DNA of 23,523 bases, taken from CAYZSU01 sp964480565. Its GTDB lineage: Bacteria; UBA10199; 2-02-FULL-44-16; JAAZCA01. Made by a program: the position numbers and the translations under genes. The DNA is taken from contig CAYZSU010000033.1 of NCBI GenBank assembly GCA_964480565.1, positions 1-23,523 of the forward strand, given 5' to 3'. Positions within the stretch are counted from its first letter, which is position 1. The number at the start of each line of letters is the position of its first letter. The notes beneath the pieces are model-generated. The model saw only the letters and a list, made by a program, of their open reading frames with translations, made no database searches and was not told where the DNA came from. Below are positions 8,842 to 16,290 of this stretch, piece after piece.

Positions 8842-9855
8842 ATGAAACAGTTTGTTATTGGAATGTTTGGTTTGGGAATGATGCTCGCATTGCTTGGTTG
8901 TGATTCAAAGCAAAGTACAGGAAAAGTATTAGCAACGGTAAATGGTACTGCCATTACTGAGGGCGATATTACATTTCAGGGTGAAATAAATCCAAGACTA
9001 TCGGCACAGATTAGCTCGGCAGCAGGGCGGAAAAAAATATTAGAAAAGTTAGTGGATAGTGAATTGCTATATCAATCCGCAGTTAGTAAGGGTGTGCATA
9101 AAAGGGATCGCGTTAAACGCATGCTGGAATTATATAGCGAATCATTGGTTGTTTATGAATATATGCGCCAATATGTGGAAGATAAAGCCAAAGACTATTA
9201 CGATAGTCATTCAGACGAGTTTTTAAGGCTGGAGCTTGGGGATATATTGATTAAATTTGCCTCATCAGAAAAAGCAAGTACTGCGGGTAATGGTAAAAAT
9301 GTAACACGCACGGAAGAAGAGGCATTGACACTGGCCAATCAAATTATTGCTGAATTAAAACAGTCAAAAATAATAACATTTGAAAAAATGGCAGAAAAAC
9401 ATTCAGATGATTTCTATTCCAAGAAAAAAGGCGGCAGTTTAGGTATCATTTCACGCAATGAAAAACGGCTGATTCGGCGTGGCGATGAAGTGATTTTAGA
9501 AAAAGCATTTGCAAGCAAAGTGGGCGAAGTTACAGGGCCGATTAAAACGAGCAATGGGTATCATGTCATTAAAGTACTCAAAGGCGCTGAAATGGAAGAT
9601 TTTGAAAAAGCCAAACGCTCTATTGTTCTAAAAATCCGTAGTAAAGCTGCAGAAGAGCTCTTATCCACGCTGAAAAAAGAGACAACTGTCATTTATTCAG
9701 AAGAAAATAAGGAAAACCAGGCAAAATCGTCAAAAAAAGTACAAACATCACAGTCACCTAAAGTGGAAAAAATGAATCCAGGCAAGGCAACGGTAAAATC
9801 CAAAATTAAACCAATGCCTATGGAGTCAAAAAAAGCAATTAAAACCAAAAAATAG
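8842..9855 (+). CDS. Lipoprotein peptidyl-prolyl isomerase (SurA/PrsA-like, parvulin type)
   Basis: The 337-residue protein begins with a lipoprotein signal peptide: MKQF, a hydrophobic stretch and the lipobox LLGC (Cys20). Residues 30-120 form a SurA-N-like helical chaperone domain (VNGTAITEGDITFQGEI, then KKILEKLVDSELLYQSAVSKG). Residues 125-255 form a parvulin rotamase domain, recognised by ILIKFAS, FEKMAEKHSDDFYSKKKGGSLGII, FASKVGEVTGPIKTSNGYHVIKV. An insertion of about 25 residues (TAGNGKNVTRTEEE) sits in the first part of the rotamase. The last 60 residues are Lys- and Ser-rich and probably disordered. GGAGG lies 5 bases before the ATG. It is likely a periplasmic, membrane-anchored foldase for secreted or outer-membrane proteins. 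It is transcribed alone and ends in a clear terminator. Confidence 0.88.
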   Translation: MKQFVIGMFGLGMMLALLGCDSKQSTGKVLATVNGTAITEGDITFQGEINPRLSAQISSAAGRKKILEKLVDSELLYQSAVSKGVHKRDRVKRMLELYSESLVVYEYMRQYVEDKAKDYYDSHSDEFLRLELGDILIKFASSEKASTAGNGKNVTRTEEEALTLANQIIAELKQSKIITFEKMAEKHSDDFYSKKKGGSLGIISRNEKRLIRRGDEVILEKAFASKVGEVTGPIKTSNGYHVIKVLKGAEMEDFEKAKRSIVLKIRSKAAEELLSTLKKETTVIYSEENKENQAKSSKKVQTSQSPKVEKMNPGKATVKSKIKPMPMESKKAIKTKK

Positions 9856-9880
9856 CTATTTTGTTGTATAAATTCAAATA

Positions 9881-9916
9881 AACCCGATGATTTTTCATGA
9901 AATCATCGGGTTTTTA
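9881..9916 (+). terminator. Rho-independent terminator of the foldase gene
   Basis: AACCCGATGATTT pairs perfectly over 13 bp with AAATCATCGGGTT around a six-base loop, followed by TTTAT. It lies 25 bases after the foldase stop. Confidence 0.9.
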
Positions 9917-9929
9917 TATTCACCACATC

Positions 9930-9982
9930 CAAACTGTATTTGATGGACAACGCCGAAGATGGGCGTTCCCAAGGGCACTTCC
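9930..9982. repeat. Fragment of the interspersed repeat family (left end)
   Basis: The reverse strand reads GGAAGTGCCCTTGGGAACG, then CCCATCTTCGGCGTTGTCC and a CAAAT-like continuation. This matches the left end of R4 (CGCCCATCTTCGGCATTGTCC) and the ACGCCCATCTTC block of R1 and R2. No matching right end is nearby, so it is a truncated copy. The stretch 9920-10663 otherwise contains a short gene remnant and repeat R2. Confidence 0.65.
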
Positions 9983-10037
9983 ATTTACTACTTTTAGCAA
10001 TACCTCGTTTATGTGTTTTGCGCGATGCACCGACTTA

Positions 10038-10170
10038 ATATGCTGACAGAGTTCTTAAATGGATGGAATTGGATAATACCATGGATACATCGATTAATAT
10101 TAAGACTATCAAAATTACAGAAGAGATACTCCAGATCACTACTGAAGTAGATGAATGGGGTTGCCCGTAG
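10038..10170 (+). pseudogene. N-terminal gene remnant, possibly of a Fic-family protein
   Basis: One frame is open from 10038 to a TAG at 10168, with ATGs at 10063 and 10081. Its peptide includes KTIKITEEILQITTEVDEW, where it runs into repeat R2 at 10157. The pattern 'I-x-IT-x-EIL-x-I-x-x-E-(I/V)-DE(F/W)' resembles the start of many Fic-domain AMP-transferases. That resemblance is from memory of the family and rests on about 20 residues. No downstream part of such a gene is present beyond R2, so it would be a severed 5' end. No ribosome binding site is clear. Confidence 0.35.
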
Positions 10171-10586
10171 GAACGCCCATCTTCAGTGTTTCCCTACGCA
10201 TAACACCCGTGGGTCCTCACGTACTTGCATGTCTAAAGATTGGTCATATCTTTTTGTGTATACACCTTCATTACTACTTCTTTGAAAAAAACAACGCCAC
10301 CCGCGAAACAGATGAAATCTGACGAAGCAATCTAGAAGATTTGGTCTTTAACTGCAATCCGGTGTCCTAAGCAAAACCGCTTAAAACTTCAACGTCTGGA
10401 CCCACTTCGCCGGCCTAAAGGTCTTCTCGATAGTGACACGATTTTGTTAAACACCCATAAAACCGATACTTTTAAACTTGTGACCAATCTTTAGACTCGC
10501 ATGTACGCTCCGGTTAGGGGGTTGCGGGAGTCTAGAATCTGGATATTTTTGAACACTCCCACAAATTGCTATTTTTCACCAGTCCC
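10157..10586. repeat. Interspersed MITE-like repeat, copy R2
   Basis: The ends are GGGGTTGCCCG on the left and, reversed, GGGACTGGTGAAAAATAGC on the right, the same right-end sequence as R4. The left 90 and right 110 bases are near-copies of R1. Inside it, 10221-10246 is inverted at 10481-10506 with 23 of 26 positions pairing (core GTCTAAAGATTGGTCA), so the unit could fold into a large hairpin. The 230-bp middle is unrelated to R1's middle and has no ORF. Flanking bases show no target duplication, so one end may have been rearranged. Confidence 0.75.
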
Positions 10587-10634
10587 CTTAAATAAACTAT
10601 ATGCCAGCATTTATCTTTAGTCATTGAGTAAAAT

Positions 10635-10655
10635 CTGAGAGGATTACTTTCTCAG
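10635..10655 (-). terminator. Possible weak terminator after the MFS gene
   Basis: Eight bases past the MFS stop on the minus strand, CTGAGA pairs with TCTCAG around a nine-base loop and is followed by ATTTTA. The stem is only 6 bp, so it is tentative. Confidence 0.35.
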
Positions 10656-10663
10656 AACCTTTC

Positions 10664-11890
10664 CTATTTTTTTATGTTAAGCGATGTTGAGGTTGATTGG
10701 CTATAATACCAAAAAATTAATAAAACTGGTAATTGAGCAACCTGTAGCACACCTATAGCCAGTGCTGGTGAAAAATAATCTGCTACCATACCTGTTAGCA
10801 CGTAAAATATTGAAAACAAAACACTTCCTAAAAAAGATTCTATGGACCCCATTGTTGCTCGTTCATTGGATGAAAATTCTTTCTGCAAGAGTGTCTGCTT
10901 AGAGACTAAATTACTGCTATAACTGCTATTTGTAATTCCAAGAAAGATGGGCGAAATGTGAGAAGGAAAAATAACGGCAATCAACCCCATAATTCTTCCA
11001 AATAAATTTCCGCCAATGAGAATATTTAATGCGCCAAAACGTTTTATTAATTTTCCAGTTATATAAGATCCAGAAGCTCCTGAGAGCTTTGACAAAACTC
11101 TTGAAAAACCAACACCTGTTATTGACCAAAAAAATTTTACGAAAATTGCTCTAAAATACCAACATGTTTCTTCCATGGCATATAATAGAGAGGAGCCTAA
11201 AATAAATGCGCTTAGTTTTTTATTACTAAGAATTTTAGATACAGATACTTTGAGATGTGTCCATGTTTTTCTTTTTATGTTCTTATGTTGTGTTGGCTCA
11301 ACAAGCATAAATGAAAAAATAATTCTAAGAAAAAGAGGTAGCAGAGAAATCCATACAAGAGCTTTTAGGGACCACTCTCCTATAAAACCACCTACAATTG
11401 CTGAAATGGCGCCACAAATTTGAAAAAAAGTAATTGCCTTAGAAAATATTTTTGTAAATTTATCAGTTTCATTAATATCTACAAGTGTATCATACAGCAA
11501 AGCCTCGTCATTTCCACTATGGAGAGCTCTTGCTATACCATCGAATAGAGCGCCAACAATGAGTCCCCAAAGTGAATCTGCCAGGGCATAAAAAAATACC
11601 CCAGAAAAAGCGATTATGGTCCCTACTATAGTCGTTTTTCGTCGCCCTATTACATCAGAAAAAATACCAGTAGGTATTTCCATTAAAAAAGTAGAAAAAT
11701 TTATAACTGAAAATACTAACATACCTTTAGTATATGAACCAGCTATTTGTGAAAAATAGATGATAGCCAGTGGTGAAAAAAAGCGAAGTTCACGAAAACT
11801 TCCTGTTGCCATAAATAGAGATATATTTCTGCGTTTTTTCTGATTTTCAATGGTTTGATTATTAAGGGAATGATTGTTCGATTTTTCCAT
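10664..11890 (-). CDS. MFS transporter (first of three related copies)
   Basis: The 408-residue protein has about 12 hydrophobic segments after a polar 20-residue N-terminus. Major-facilitator motif A is seen as EIPTGIFSDVIGRRKT between helices 2 and 3. It also has SGNDEALLYD in helix 4-5 and NERATMGSIESFLGS before helix 10 or so. These three landmarks recur in the MFS proteins at 14896 and 21799, so all belong to one drug-exporter-like (DHA1-type) subfamily. It stands alone between repeat R2 and a set of gene remnants, with no ribosome binding site that I can recognise before the ATG. The base composition is more AT-rich than the ssnA operon. The substrate is unknown; an efflux role is inferred from the family only. 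Confidence 0.85.
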   Translation of the reverse strand: MEKSNNHSLNNQTIENQKKRRNISLFMATGSFRELRFFSPLAIIYFSQIAGSYTKGMLVFSVINFSTFLMEIPTGIFSDVIGRRKTTIVGTIIAFSGVFFYALADSLWGLIVGALFDGIARALHSGNDEALLYDTLVDINETDKFTKIFSKAITFFQICGAISAIVGGFIGEWSLKALVWISLLPLFLRIIFSFMLVEPTQHKNIKRKTWTHLKVSVSKILSNKKLSAFILGSSLLYAMEETCWYFRAIFVKFFWSITGVGFSRVLSKLSGASGSYITGKLIKRFGALNILIGGNLFGRIMGLIAVIFPSHISPIFLGITNSSYSSNLVSKQTLLQKEFSSNERATMGSIESFLGSVLFSIFYVLTGMVADYFSPALAIGVLQVAQLPVLLIFWYYSQSTSTSLNIKK

Positions 11891-11906
11891 AAATATTATC
11901 TATTGT

Positions 11907-12065
11907 TCACTTGCCAAAAAAGCAAATTGATCTTTCAGGAGCTTCCCAAACTTCAACATATTGCATACTGATATTCGATGGAAGCAATTTTTTAAGTTGG
12001 CTAAATATCGCTTGAGTAATATGTTCAGTACTAGGGTTTTTTGTTTTAAAAAAATTCAGATCATT
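11907..12065 (-). pseudogene. C-terminal remnant of a QueD / 6-pyruvoyl-tetrahydropterin synthase-like gene
   Basis: A frame without a start codon reads NDLNFFKTKNPSTEHI, then about 15 residues, then MQYVEVWEAPERS and a TGA at 11907. QueD/PTPS proteins end with 'LN(D/E)...NPT(S/A)ENI...V.VWET', and the alignment of LND, KNPSTEHI and VEVWEAPE is good. The first two thirds, including the zinc-binding His residues, are missing. It lies 17 bases upstream of the MFS start. QueD makes 6-carboxytetrahydropterin for queuosine; this copy cannot work. Confidence 0.65.
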
Positions 12066-12177
12066 TCATTCTATTAACTGATTGTTTCATTTTCTCTACT
12101 AAGTCCTGTTCATCAATATGTAATAGGTGGTTTTCATTAAATAATATTTTACCATGCGTTGTGCTTAGACCTCCGGA
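12061..12177 (-). pseudogene. C-terminal remnant of an amidohydrolase-like gene
   Basis: An open frame of 38 residues ends at the TGA at 12061 and includes THGKILFNENHLLHIDEQDL followed by VEKMKQSVNRMK. Amidohydrolases of the SsnA / methylthioadenosine deaminase type end with 'V.GK.L...... (I/L)DE..L' and a basic helix, as the intact SsnA in this window does. It overlaps the edge of the queD remnant in another frame, which marks the deletion junction. The identification rests on few residues. Confidence 0.4.
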
Positions 12178-12220
12178 TCAAGTCCGAAGGTGACAAACGG
12201 TAGTCCAAAGGTGTCAGGTG
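12170..12220. repeat. Degenerate dispersed palindrome
   Basis: The reverse strand reads CACCTTCGGACTTGATCCGG and then AGGTC, the core of a 'TCATCC...GACTTGATCCGG' repeat common in proteobacterial intergenic DNA. Only one arm is well kept. Together with the queD and amidohydrolase remnants it accounts for most of the 400-bp gap before the ATPase gene. Confidence 0.45.
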
Positions 12221-12252
12221 GTGATTTGATGGCAGCCCCATGAATTGATAGT

Positions 12253-12281
12253 TTGACAGAATTTACCCTTTTAAGTATAAT
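12253..12281 (+). promoter_or_regulatory. Consensus sigma-70 promoter of the ATPase gene
   Basis: TTGACA at 12253-12258 and TATAAT at 12276-12281 are both perfect consensus and are 17 bases apart, the optimal spacing. The start site would be near 12288, giving a leader of only about 25 bases before the ATPase ATG. Confidence 0.85.
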
Positions 12282-12317
12282 ACTAGAAGGTATAATACTT
12301 GGAGGTATAATCATGAT
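12273..12317 (+). repeat. Three 15-bp tandem repeats spanning -10 box to start codon
   Basis: Units at 12273, 12288 and 12303 share ARGTATAAT plus a variable end. TATAAT recurs at 12276, 12291 and 12306. The third unit completes the ribosome binding site GGAGG (12301-12305) and contains the ATG. Only the first TATAAT has a correctly spaced TTGACA. Confidence 0.8.
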
Positions 12318-13416
12318 AAAACAGCCATTTTATTTTGGAGGAGTAGTTGGTAAAAATCACTTTTGCAATCGTACTTCAGAGATAAAAGAAATAAAACAGG
12401 ATATTAATACCGGGTTAAATCTACTGCTATATGCACCCAGGCGATTTGGAAAAACATCTTTAATTCTAAAAACTGTCCAGGAAATGAAACTTCCATATAT
12501 ATTTCTGGATTTTATGAGCATTGTTGACACACAGGAATTCATCAATGATTATTTCAATGCAATATCCAAACAGTTAAATACCACTACTGATAAAGTCATT
12601 CATTTTTTTAAAAATGTGTTATATATCACACCGATGATCAATGCTGAATTTGATATGTATGGCAATCACACCTTTCATCTAAATTTTTCAAAAAATAAGT
12701 CCCATCTTATTCTAAAGGATGTTTTGGAATTGCCCTATCTATATGCAAAACACCATAATCAACGAATCGTAGTTATATTGGATGAATTCCAGGAAGCCGA
12801 AAAACTAGGGATTGAAGGAAAACTACGATCAGTATTACAGCACCATCAGGATTGGGTATCCTATGTGTTCTTGGGCAGTAAAAAATCTATCATGACCCGA
12901 TTATTTTCCACTACCTCCAATCCATTTTATAAGTCTGTCAAACACATTGGTATCGACAAGATCGACGATACTCATTGGCATAGATATATTAAACGTGGAT
13001 TTAACAAGCATGATAAAGATATAGATAAGCAGTATATCAATGATATCTTACACATATCAAATGGTTTTCCATATTATACGCAACAAATTGCAAATGAATT
13101 GTTTAATAATGTGGATAAGAAAGTAGAAGATGGCTACGTGGAGAATGCAGTGAAATCCATACTCAAAAAAGAGGAGGATTTATTTTTTAATGAATGGAGC
13201 CACCTAAGTCGGTATCAAAAAAAAGCATTAAAACTTTTAATCCACTGTAATGGTCAGAGTATATATAGAAAAGAAATTATGGATACATTTGATTTCAGTA
13301 ATTCATCATTAAAAAAAGCAATTGATGGTTTAATTAACAAGGATATTATCGATATAACTGCTAAAACGTATTATATCCAAGATCCCTTGTTTGCTGTTTT
13401 TCTAAAGCATATGTAG
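12313..13416 (+). CDS. AAA/STAND-like ATPase of the archaeal-ATPase family
   Basis: I choose the ATG at 12313 (367 aa), seven bases after GGAGG. The frame opens earlier, but 12253 is the promoter -35 box. Walker A is APRRFGKTSL (41-50) and Walker B with the adjoining acid is RIVVILDEFQE (about 150-160). A GFPYYTQQIANELF segment and a C-terminal winged-helix-like part (LSRYQKKALKLLIHCNGQ, then YRKEIMDTFDFSNSSLKKAI, ending YYIQDPLFAVFLKHM) complete the layout. Such ATPases (PF01637-like, common in archaea and scattered in bacteria) bind ATP and possibly DNA; their cellular role is largely unknown. It appears to be the only gene behind a very strong promoter. Its TAG stop overlaps the first base of repeat R3. 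Confidence 0.85.
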   Translation: MIKQPFYFGGVVGKNHFCNRTSEIKEIKQDINTGLNLLLYAPRRFGKTSLILKTVQEMKLPYIFLDFMSIVDTQEFINDYFNAISKQLNTTTDKVIHFFKNVLYITPMINAEFDMYGNHTFHLNFSKNKSHLILKDVLELPYLYAKHHNQRIVVILDEFQEAEKLGIEGKLRSVLQHHQDWVSYVFLGSKKSIMTRLFSTTSNPFYKSVKHIGIDKIDDTHWHRYIKRGFNKHDKDIDKQYINDILHISNGFPYYTQQIANELFNNVDKKVEDGYVENAVKSILKKEEDLFFNEWSHLSRYQKKALKLLIHCNGQSIYRKEIMDTFDFSNSSLKKAIDGLINKDIIDITAKTYYIQDPLFAVFLKHM

Positions 13417-13603
13417 GGACTTGCTATTGGGAATAGCAATTTGGGGATTATTCAAAAATGCGTGAAAATTGCTTTGGGCCTCTATCGAATCACTAAATAC
13501 TTTAAGGCATAAATGCGACTAATACTTATTTGCCATATGTCTGCTAAGTGTTAGTCTCGTTTACTAGTTTGGCATCGAAGATTGGCGTTCCCAAGGGCAA
13601 GCC
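13416..13603. repeat. Interspersed MITE-like repeat, copy R3
   Basis: It starts GGGACTTGCTATTGGGAATAG, followed by CAATTTGGGGATTATTCAAA, as the right ends of R4 and R2 do when read outward-in. It finishes with GATTGGCGTTCCCAAGGGCA, the reversed left end of R1. The inside is divergent. It touches the stop codon of the ATPase gene and lies 3 bases from the stop of the convergent remnant at 13607. No target duplication is evident. Confidence 0.7.
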
Positions 13604-13606
13604 TCA

Positions 13607-13906
13607 TCAACTCCCCAAGAACTCATTCACTGCCTGCATGGTTACTCGATTATCCAGCCATAATGATGCAATGTTTTTTCCAGAAGCTAGCTGAGTTTCC
13701 ACGAATTTCATACCCAAATAGTACCCGTATTTATTGTATGGATTATTCTCACTAATCTGAAAGGGATTATAAACTGTTTTTGGCTCAATCACATGATGTC
13801 GGTTGCGCGGCATATTGGAAATCAATTGCCCATGAATCATATCACTAAATAATAATTTTAACTGTTTTTCATTTTGTTTAAATTTATTGAAAACATTCGT
13901 GCACAA
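13607..13906 (-). pseudogene. 3' remnant of an unidentified gene
   Basis: About 85-99 residues are open, with coding-like composition: HHVIEPKTVYNPFQISENN, then PYNKYGYYLGMKFVETQLAS and MQAVNEFLGS. There is no ATG start, only a TTG at 13906, which lies already within the opposing radical SAM gene. So its 5' part has been lost at the junction near 13860-13890. I do not recognise the family with confidence. A GYYLGxKxVE pattern occurs near the end of some predicted zinc proteases, but no HExxH is present here. Confidence 0.45.
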
Positions 13907-14665
13907 TTTCCAGAATGTCGAATCAGTGTGACGAGTAATGGCCTTTTAATAAATAAGGAGCATGCCAAGCAGTTTAAAAAACACGGCATTTTCGTTCAAA
14001 TCAGCGCGGATGGTCCAGATGCAAAGCGTTATGATTTATATAGAGGTCGTGGCAACTTTGATAAGATGATAGCAGGCTGTGATATATTACATAAATATGA
14101 TGTGCCATTTTATCATTTGGCTATTTTAAGCAGGCAAACGTCCAAATGGATTGAGGAATTTTTTCAACTTCCTAATCGTACACATGCACAAGCCATGAAT
14201 TTTATGCGATTTGTGGCTACAGGTGAAGGCGCAAATCTCGAGAGCAGCGAACAGGATGGCATGTTAGGGGCTGATGAATTAAAGGATGCATATATTAGGA
14301 TTTTGAATTCATCAGAAAAATCAGGTGTCCGTACAGCGACACATGATTCGCTATGGCATCTGATAGATAAAAATTTGGGAAGTCCATGTAATATTGGTTT
14401 TTCTGGATTTGTAATAGGAAATACAGGTGAATTTAAAGTATCCAGCCGATTTGACCATTCATTGGGCAATGTGATGTGTGAAAATATGGAAAGCATTTTT
14501 TTCAATCATCCTATTTTAAAGGACCTTCGATCTGGAAAAATTGAGGTATATTCAGATTGTCGCTACTTTAAGCGATGCCGAGGGGATCGAAATATGAGCT
14601 TTGCCACATGTGGGCATTTCTTAGGCCCAGACAAAGGGTGCTGGTATCAATTTCCACGAAAATAG
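13874..14665 (+). pseudogene. Radical SAM/SPASM enzyme lacking its N-terminal iron-sulfur motif
   Basis: The 263-residue frame begins inside a radical SAM barrel: ENIRAQFPECRISVTSNG is the beta strand that normally lies about 60-80 residues after the CxxxCxxC motif. It continues through VQISADGPDAKRYDLYRGRG to a SPASM-like C-terminus (CNIGFSG, DCRYFKRCRGDR, FATCGHFLGPDKGCW). No CxxxCxxC is present and the only start is a TTG at 13874 with no ribosome binding site. The upstream in-frame stop is at 13859. SPASM enzymes usually modify peptides, but this one cannot bind the SAM-cleaving cluster. It is followed by an MFS gene 230 bp downstream on the same strand. I see it as the 3' part of a formerly intact gene cut by a deletion or inversion. 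Confidence 0.75.
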
Positions 14666-14751
14666 TCGTAGTTGCTAGAATTTTCATAGTTTTTAACTTG
14701 CATAACTATCATAAACAGCTAATGATTTTTAGATGAAAAAAGGGGGAGATC

Positions 14752-14775
14752 ATGAGGGGTTCATTTCAAAAATAA
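14752..14775 (+). CDS. Heptapeptide ORF with strong ribosome binding site (speculative)
   Basis: AGGGGGAG precedes an ATG that opens a seven-codon frame, MRGSFQK, followed by TAA. It lies 121 bp before the MFS start at 14896. It could be a leader peptide or a chance site. Microcin C precursors are also heptapeptides, but those known end in Asn, and this one ends in Lys. Confidence 0.2.
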   Translation: MRGSFQK

Positions 14776-14895
14776 CTATTTACGATGTGTTCTCACATGC
14801 CCATCAAAGGTATTGCATTAAGAGCAGTAATTAAGCTGAATAATATTAATATGGCATCAGATAGTACTACAAGCGAAGTGTGACATAATAAAAAA

Positions 14896-16272
14896 ATGGA
14901 TATGCCAGTTATGAATATCATTAATCCAAAATTAAAAGATATATGGCAAGTTGCTTTGGTTGTACAATGTACGCTGGGGTTTATTTTTGGTATCCTTCAA
15001 TATATTACCTATGTATTTTACTATGACAAATGGGGAGAAAGTGGCACAGCCCTGTCTTTAGTTGTGGTCCTGCTTATTTTTATACGTATATTTAAAGTCA
15101 TTTTAGAAGTGCCAACCGGTGCGCTGGCAGATTATTTGGGTCGAAAGAAAACAGTTGTTTTTGCATTTATGTTTCGATCAGTTTCGAGTTTTATATTAAC
15201 ATGGATTTTCTTTGTTGATTCGATTTCTATTACATTTACACTAGCACTTGCTGCTGCATTTATTTCATCCTTTGCCCAGACACTGTATAGTGGATCCTTT
15301 AATGCGTGGATTGTGGATTCAGTTCGAGAGAGAGATATTAAAGAAGGTCATGGTGCAATACTTGCAAAAGCCTATTCACCATTTATTGTCGCAAAAGTTA
15401 TTGGTGCGGCCATTGGAATCAGCTTATATTTATATCATCGTGTTTATTTTGCCTTTGCATTGGTTTGTTTTTCATCCATTGTATGTGCAGCTTATTGTGC
15501 AGTTATAATGAATGAAACAAAAGATTTAGCATTTTATGATGGAAAATTGTCATTCAAAGCTGCAACTGATCGAATGAAAGATATTATTATCAATGGATAT
15601 CAGATTACAATTCAAGCAAAAGGTGTATTTTACAATATTATTTTTTTCTCATTTACGATGGCTGTGATGTTAATTGTATTATTCTTCTGGGCCATTGCTA
15701 TGAAAACTAATTTTGGCATCGAGAAGATGACGATTTATTGGTATATAGTCGTATTTTTCAGTTTTATATCTTCATATATGGGTTCTAAATTCATTACATA
15801 TTTAAATAAGCGATATCTCGTAAAAAGTGGTGGGGCAATTCCGAATACAAAACTGTGGTTCTGGATGGTGGGTACCACCTTAATCATGGCATGTTCGTTA
15901 ATTGCACTCGGATGCATAACATATATGGGATATCGTAGTATTGTACTATTTATTACTGTGATAGCCATTATTAATATAGGATATGGTTTTTTACCGCCCG
16001 CATATAATACATTGATAAATAACTATATTCCAGAAAAGCATTCTAAGGAGCGAGCCACCATTATGTCGTTTCAAGCAATGCTAACCAATATGATGTTGAT
16101 GATTATTGTTTTTCCATCTTCTGGAAATATAGGCAATAATACGATAATTGCGTGGATTGTGCCAGGTATATGTTTGATGGTGATTACAATAATCGTGCAT
16201 ATACTCATGCGCCGCTATCAAAAAAGTATTGGTGAGTTGCCAAGTGAGAATTGGCAGGGGGTAAGTCCTTAG
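14896..16272 (+). CDS. MFS transporter (second copy)
   Basis: The 458-residue protein has about 12 membrane segments. Motif A is EVPTGALADYLGRKKT; further landmarks are YSGSFNAWIVDS and KERATIMSFQAM, equivalents of the same sites in the MFS proteins at 10664 and 21799. It has longer loops than the other two, notably around residues 300-320. ATGs at 14896, 14902 and 14911 are in frame and none has a good ribosome binding site, so the exact start is open. The histidine kinase gene begins 18 bases after its stop, so transporter and two-component system are probably one operon. The substrate is unknown. The arrangement suggests that the kinase senses either the transported compound or envelope conditions connected with it. 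Confidence 0.85.
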   Translation: MDMPVMNIINPKLKDIWQVALVVQCTLGFIFGILQYITYVFYYDKWGESGTALSLVVVLLIFIRIFKVILEVPTGALADYLGRKKTVVFAFMFRSVSSFILTWIFFVDSISITFTLALAAAFISSFAQTLYSGSFNAWIVDSVRERDIKEGHGAILAKAYSPFIVAKVIGAAIGISLYLYHRVYFAFALVCFSSIVCAAYCAVIMNETKDLAFYDGKLSFKAATDRMKDIIINGYQITIQAKGVFYNIIFFSFTMAVMLIVLFFWAIAMKTNFGIEKMTIYWYIVVFFSFISSYMGSKFITYLNKRYLVKSGGAIPNTKLWFWMVGTTLIMACSLIALGCITYMGYRSIVLFITVIAIINIGYGFLPPAYNTLINNYIPEKHSKERATIMSFQAMLTNMMLMIIVFPSSGNIGNNTIIAWIVPGICLMVITIIVHILMRRYQKSIGELPSENWQGVSP

Positions 16273-16290
16273 CTCTAAAGGGAGAGAGTG

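Noticed and set aside
9920..10660. CRISPR-like array in the repeat-rich gap
   Set aside because: Repeats here are inverted ends of a dispersed element, not regularly spaced direct repeats, and no cas genes are in the window.
12253..12312. Longer start (TTG at 12253) for the ATPase
   Set aside because: The stretch is the -35 and -10 region of a consensus promoter; the ATG at 12313 has GGAGG.
14785..14883. Small ORF of 32 codons (starting MCSHMPIKGI) between the radical SAM remnant and the MFS gene, considered as a peptide precursor
   Set aside because: No ribosome binding site, no leader/core-like pattern, and the length is within chance expectation.
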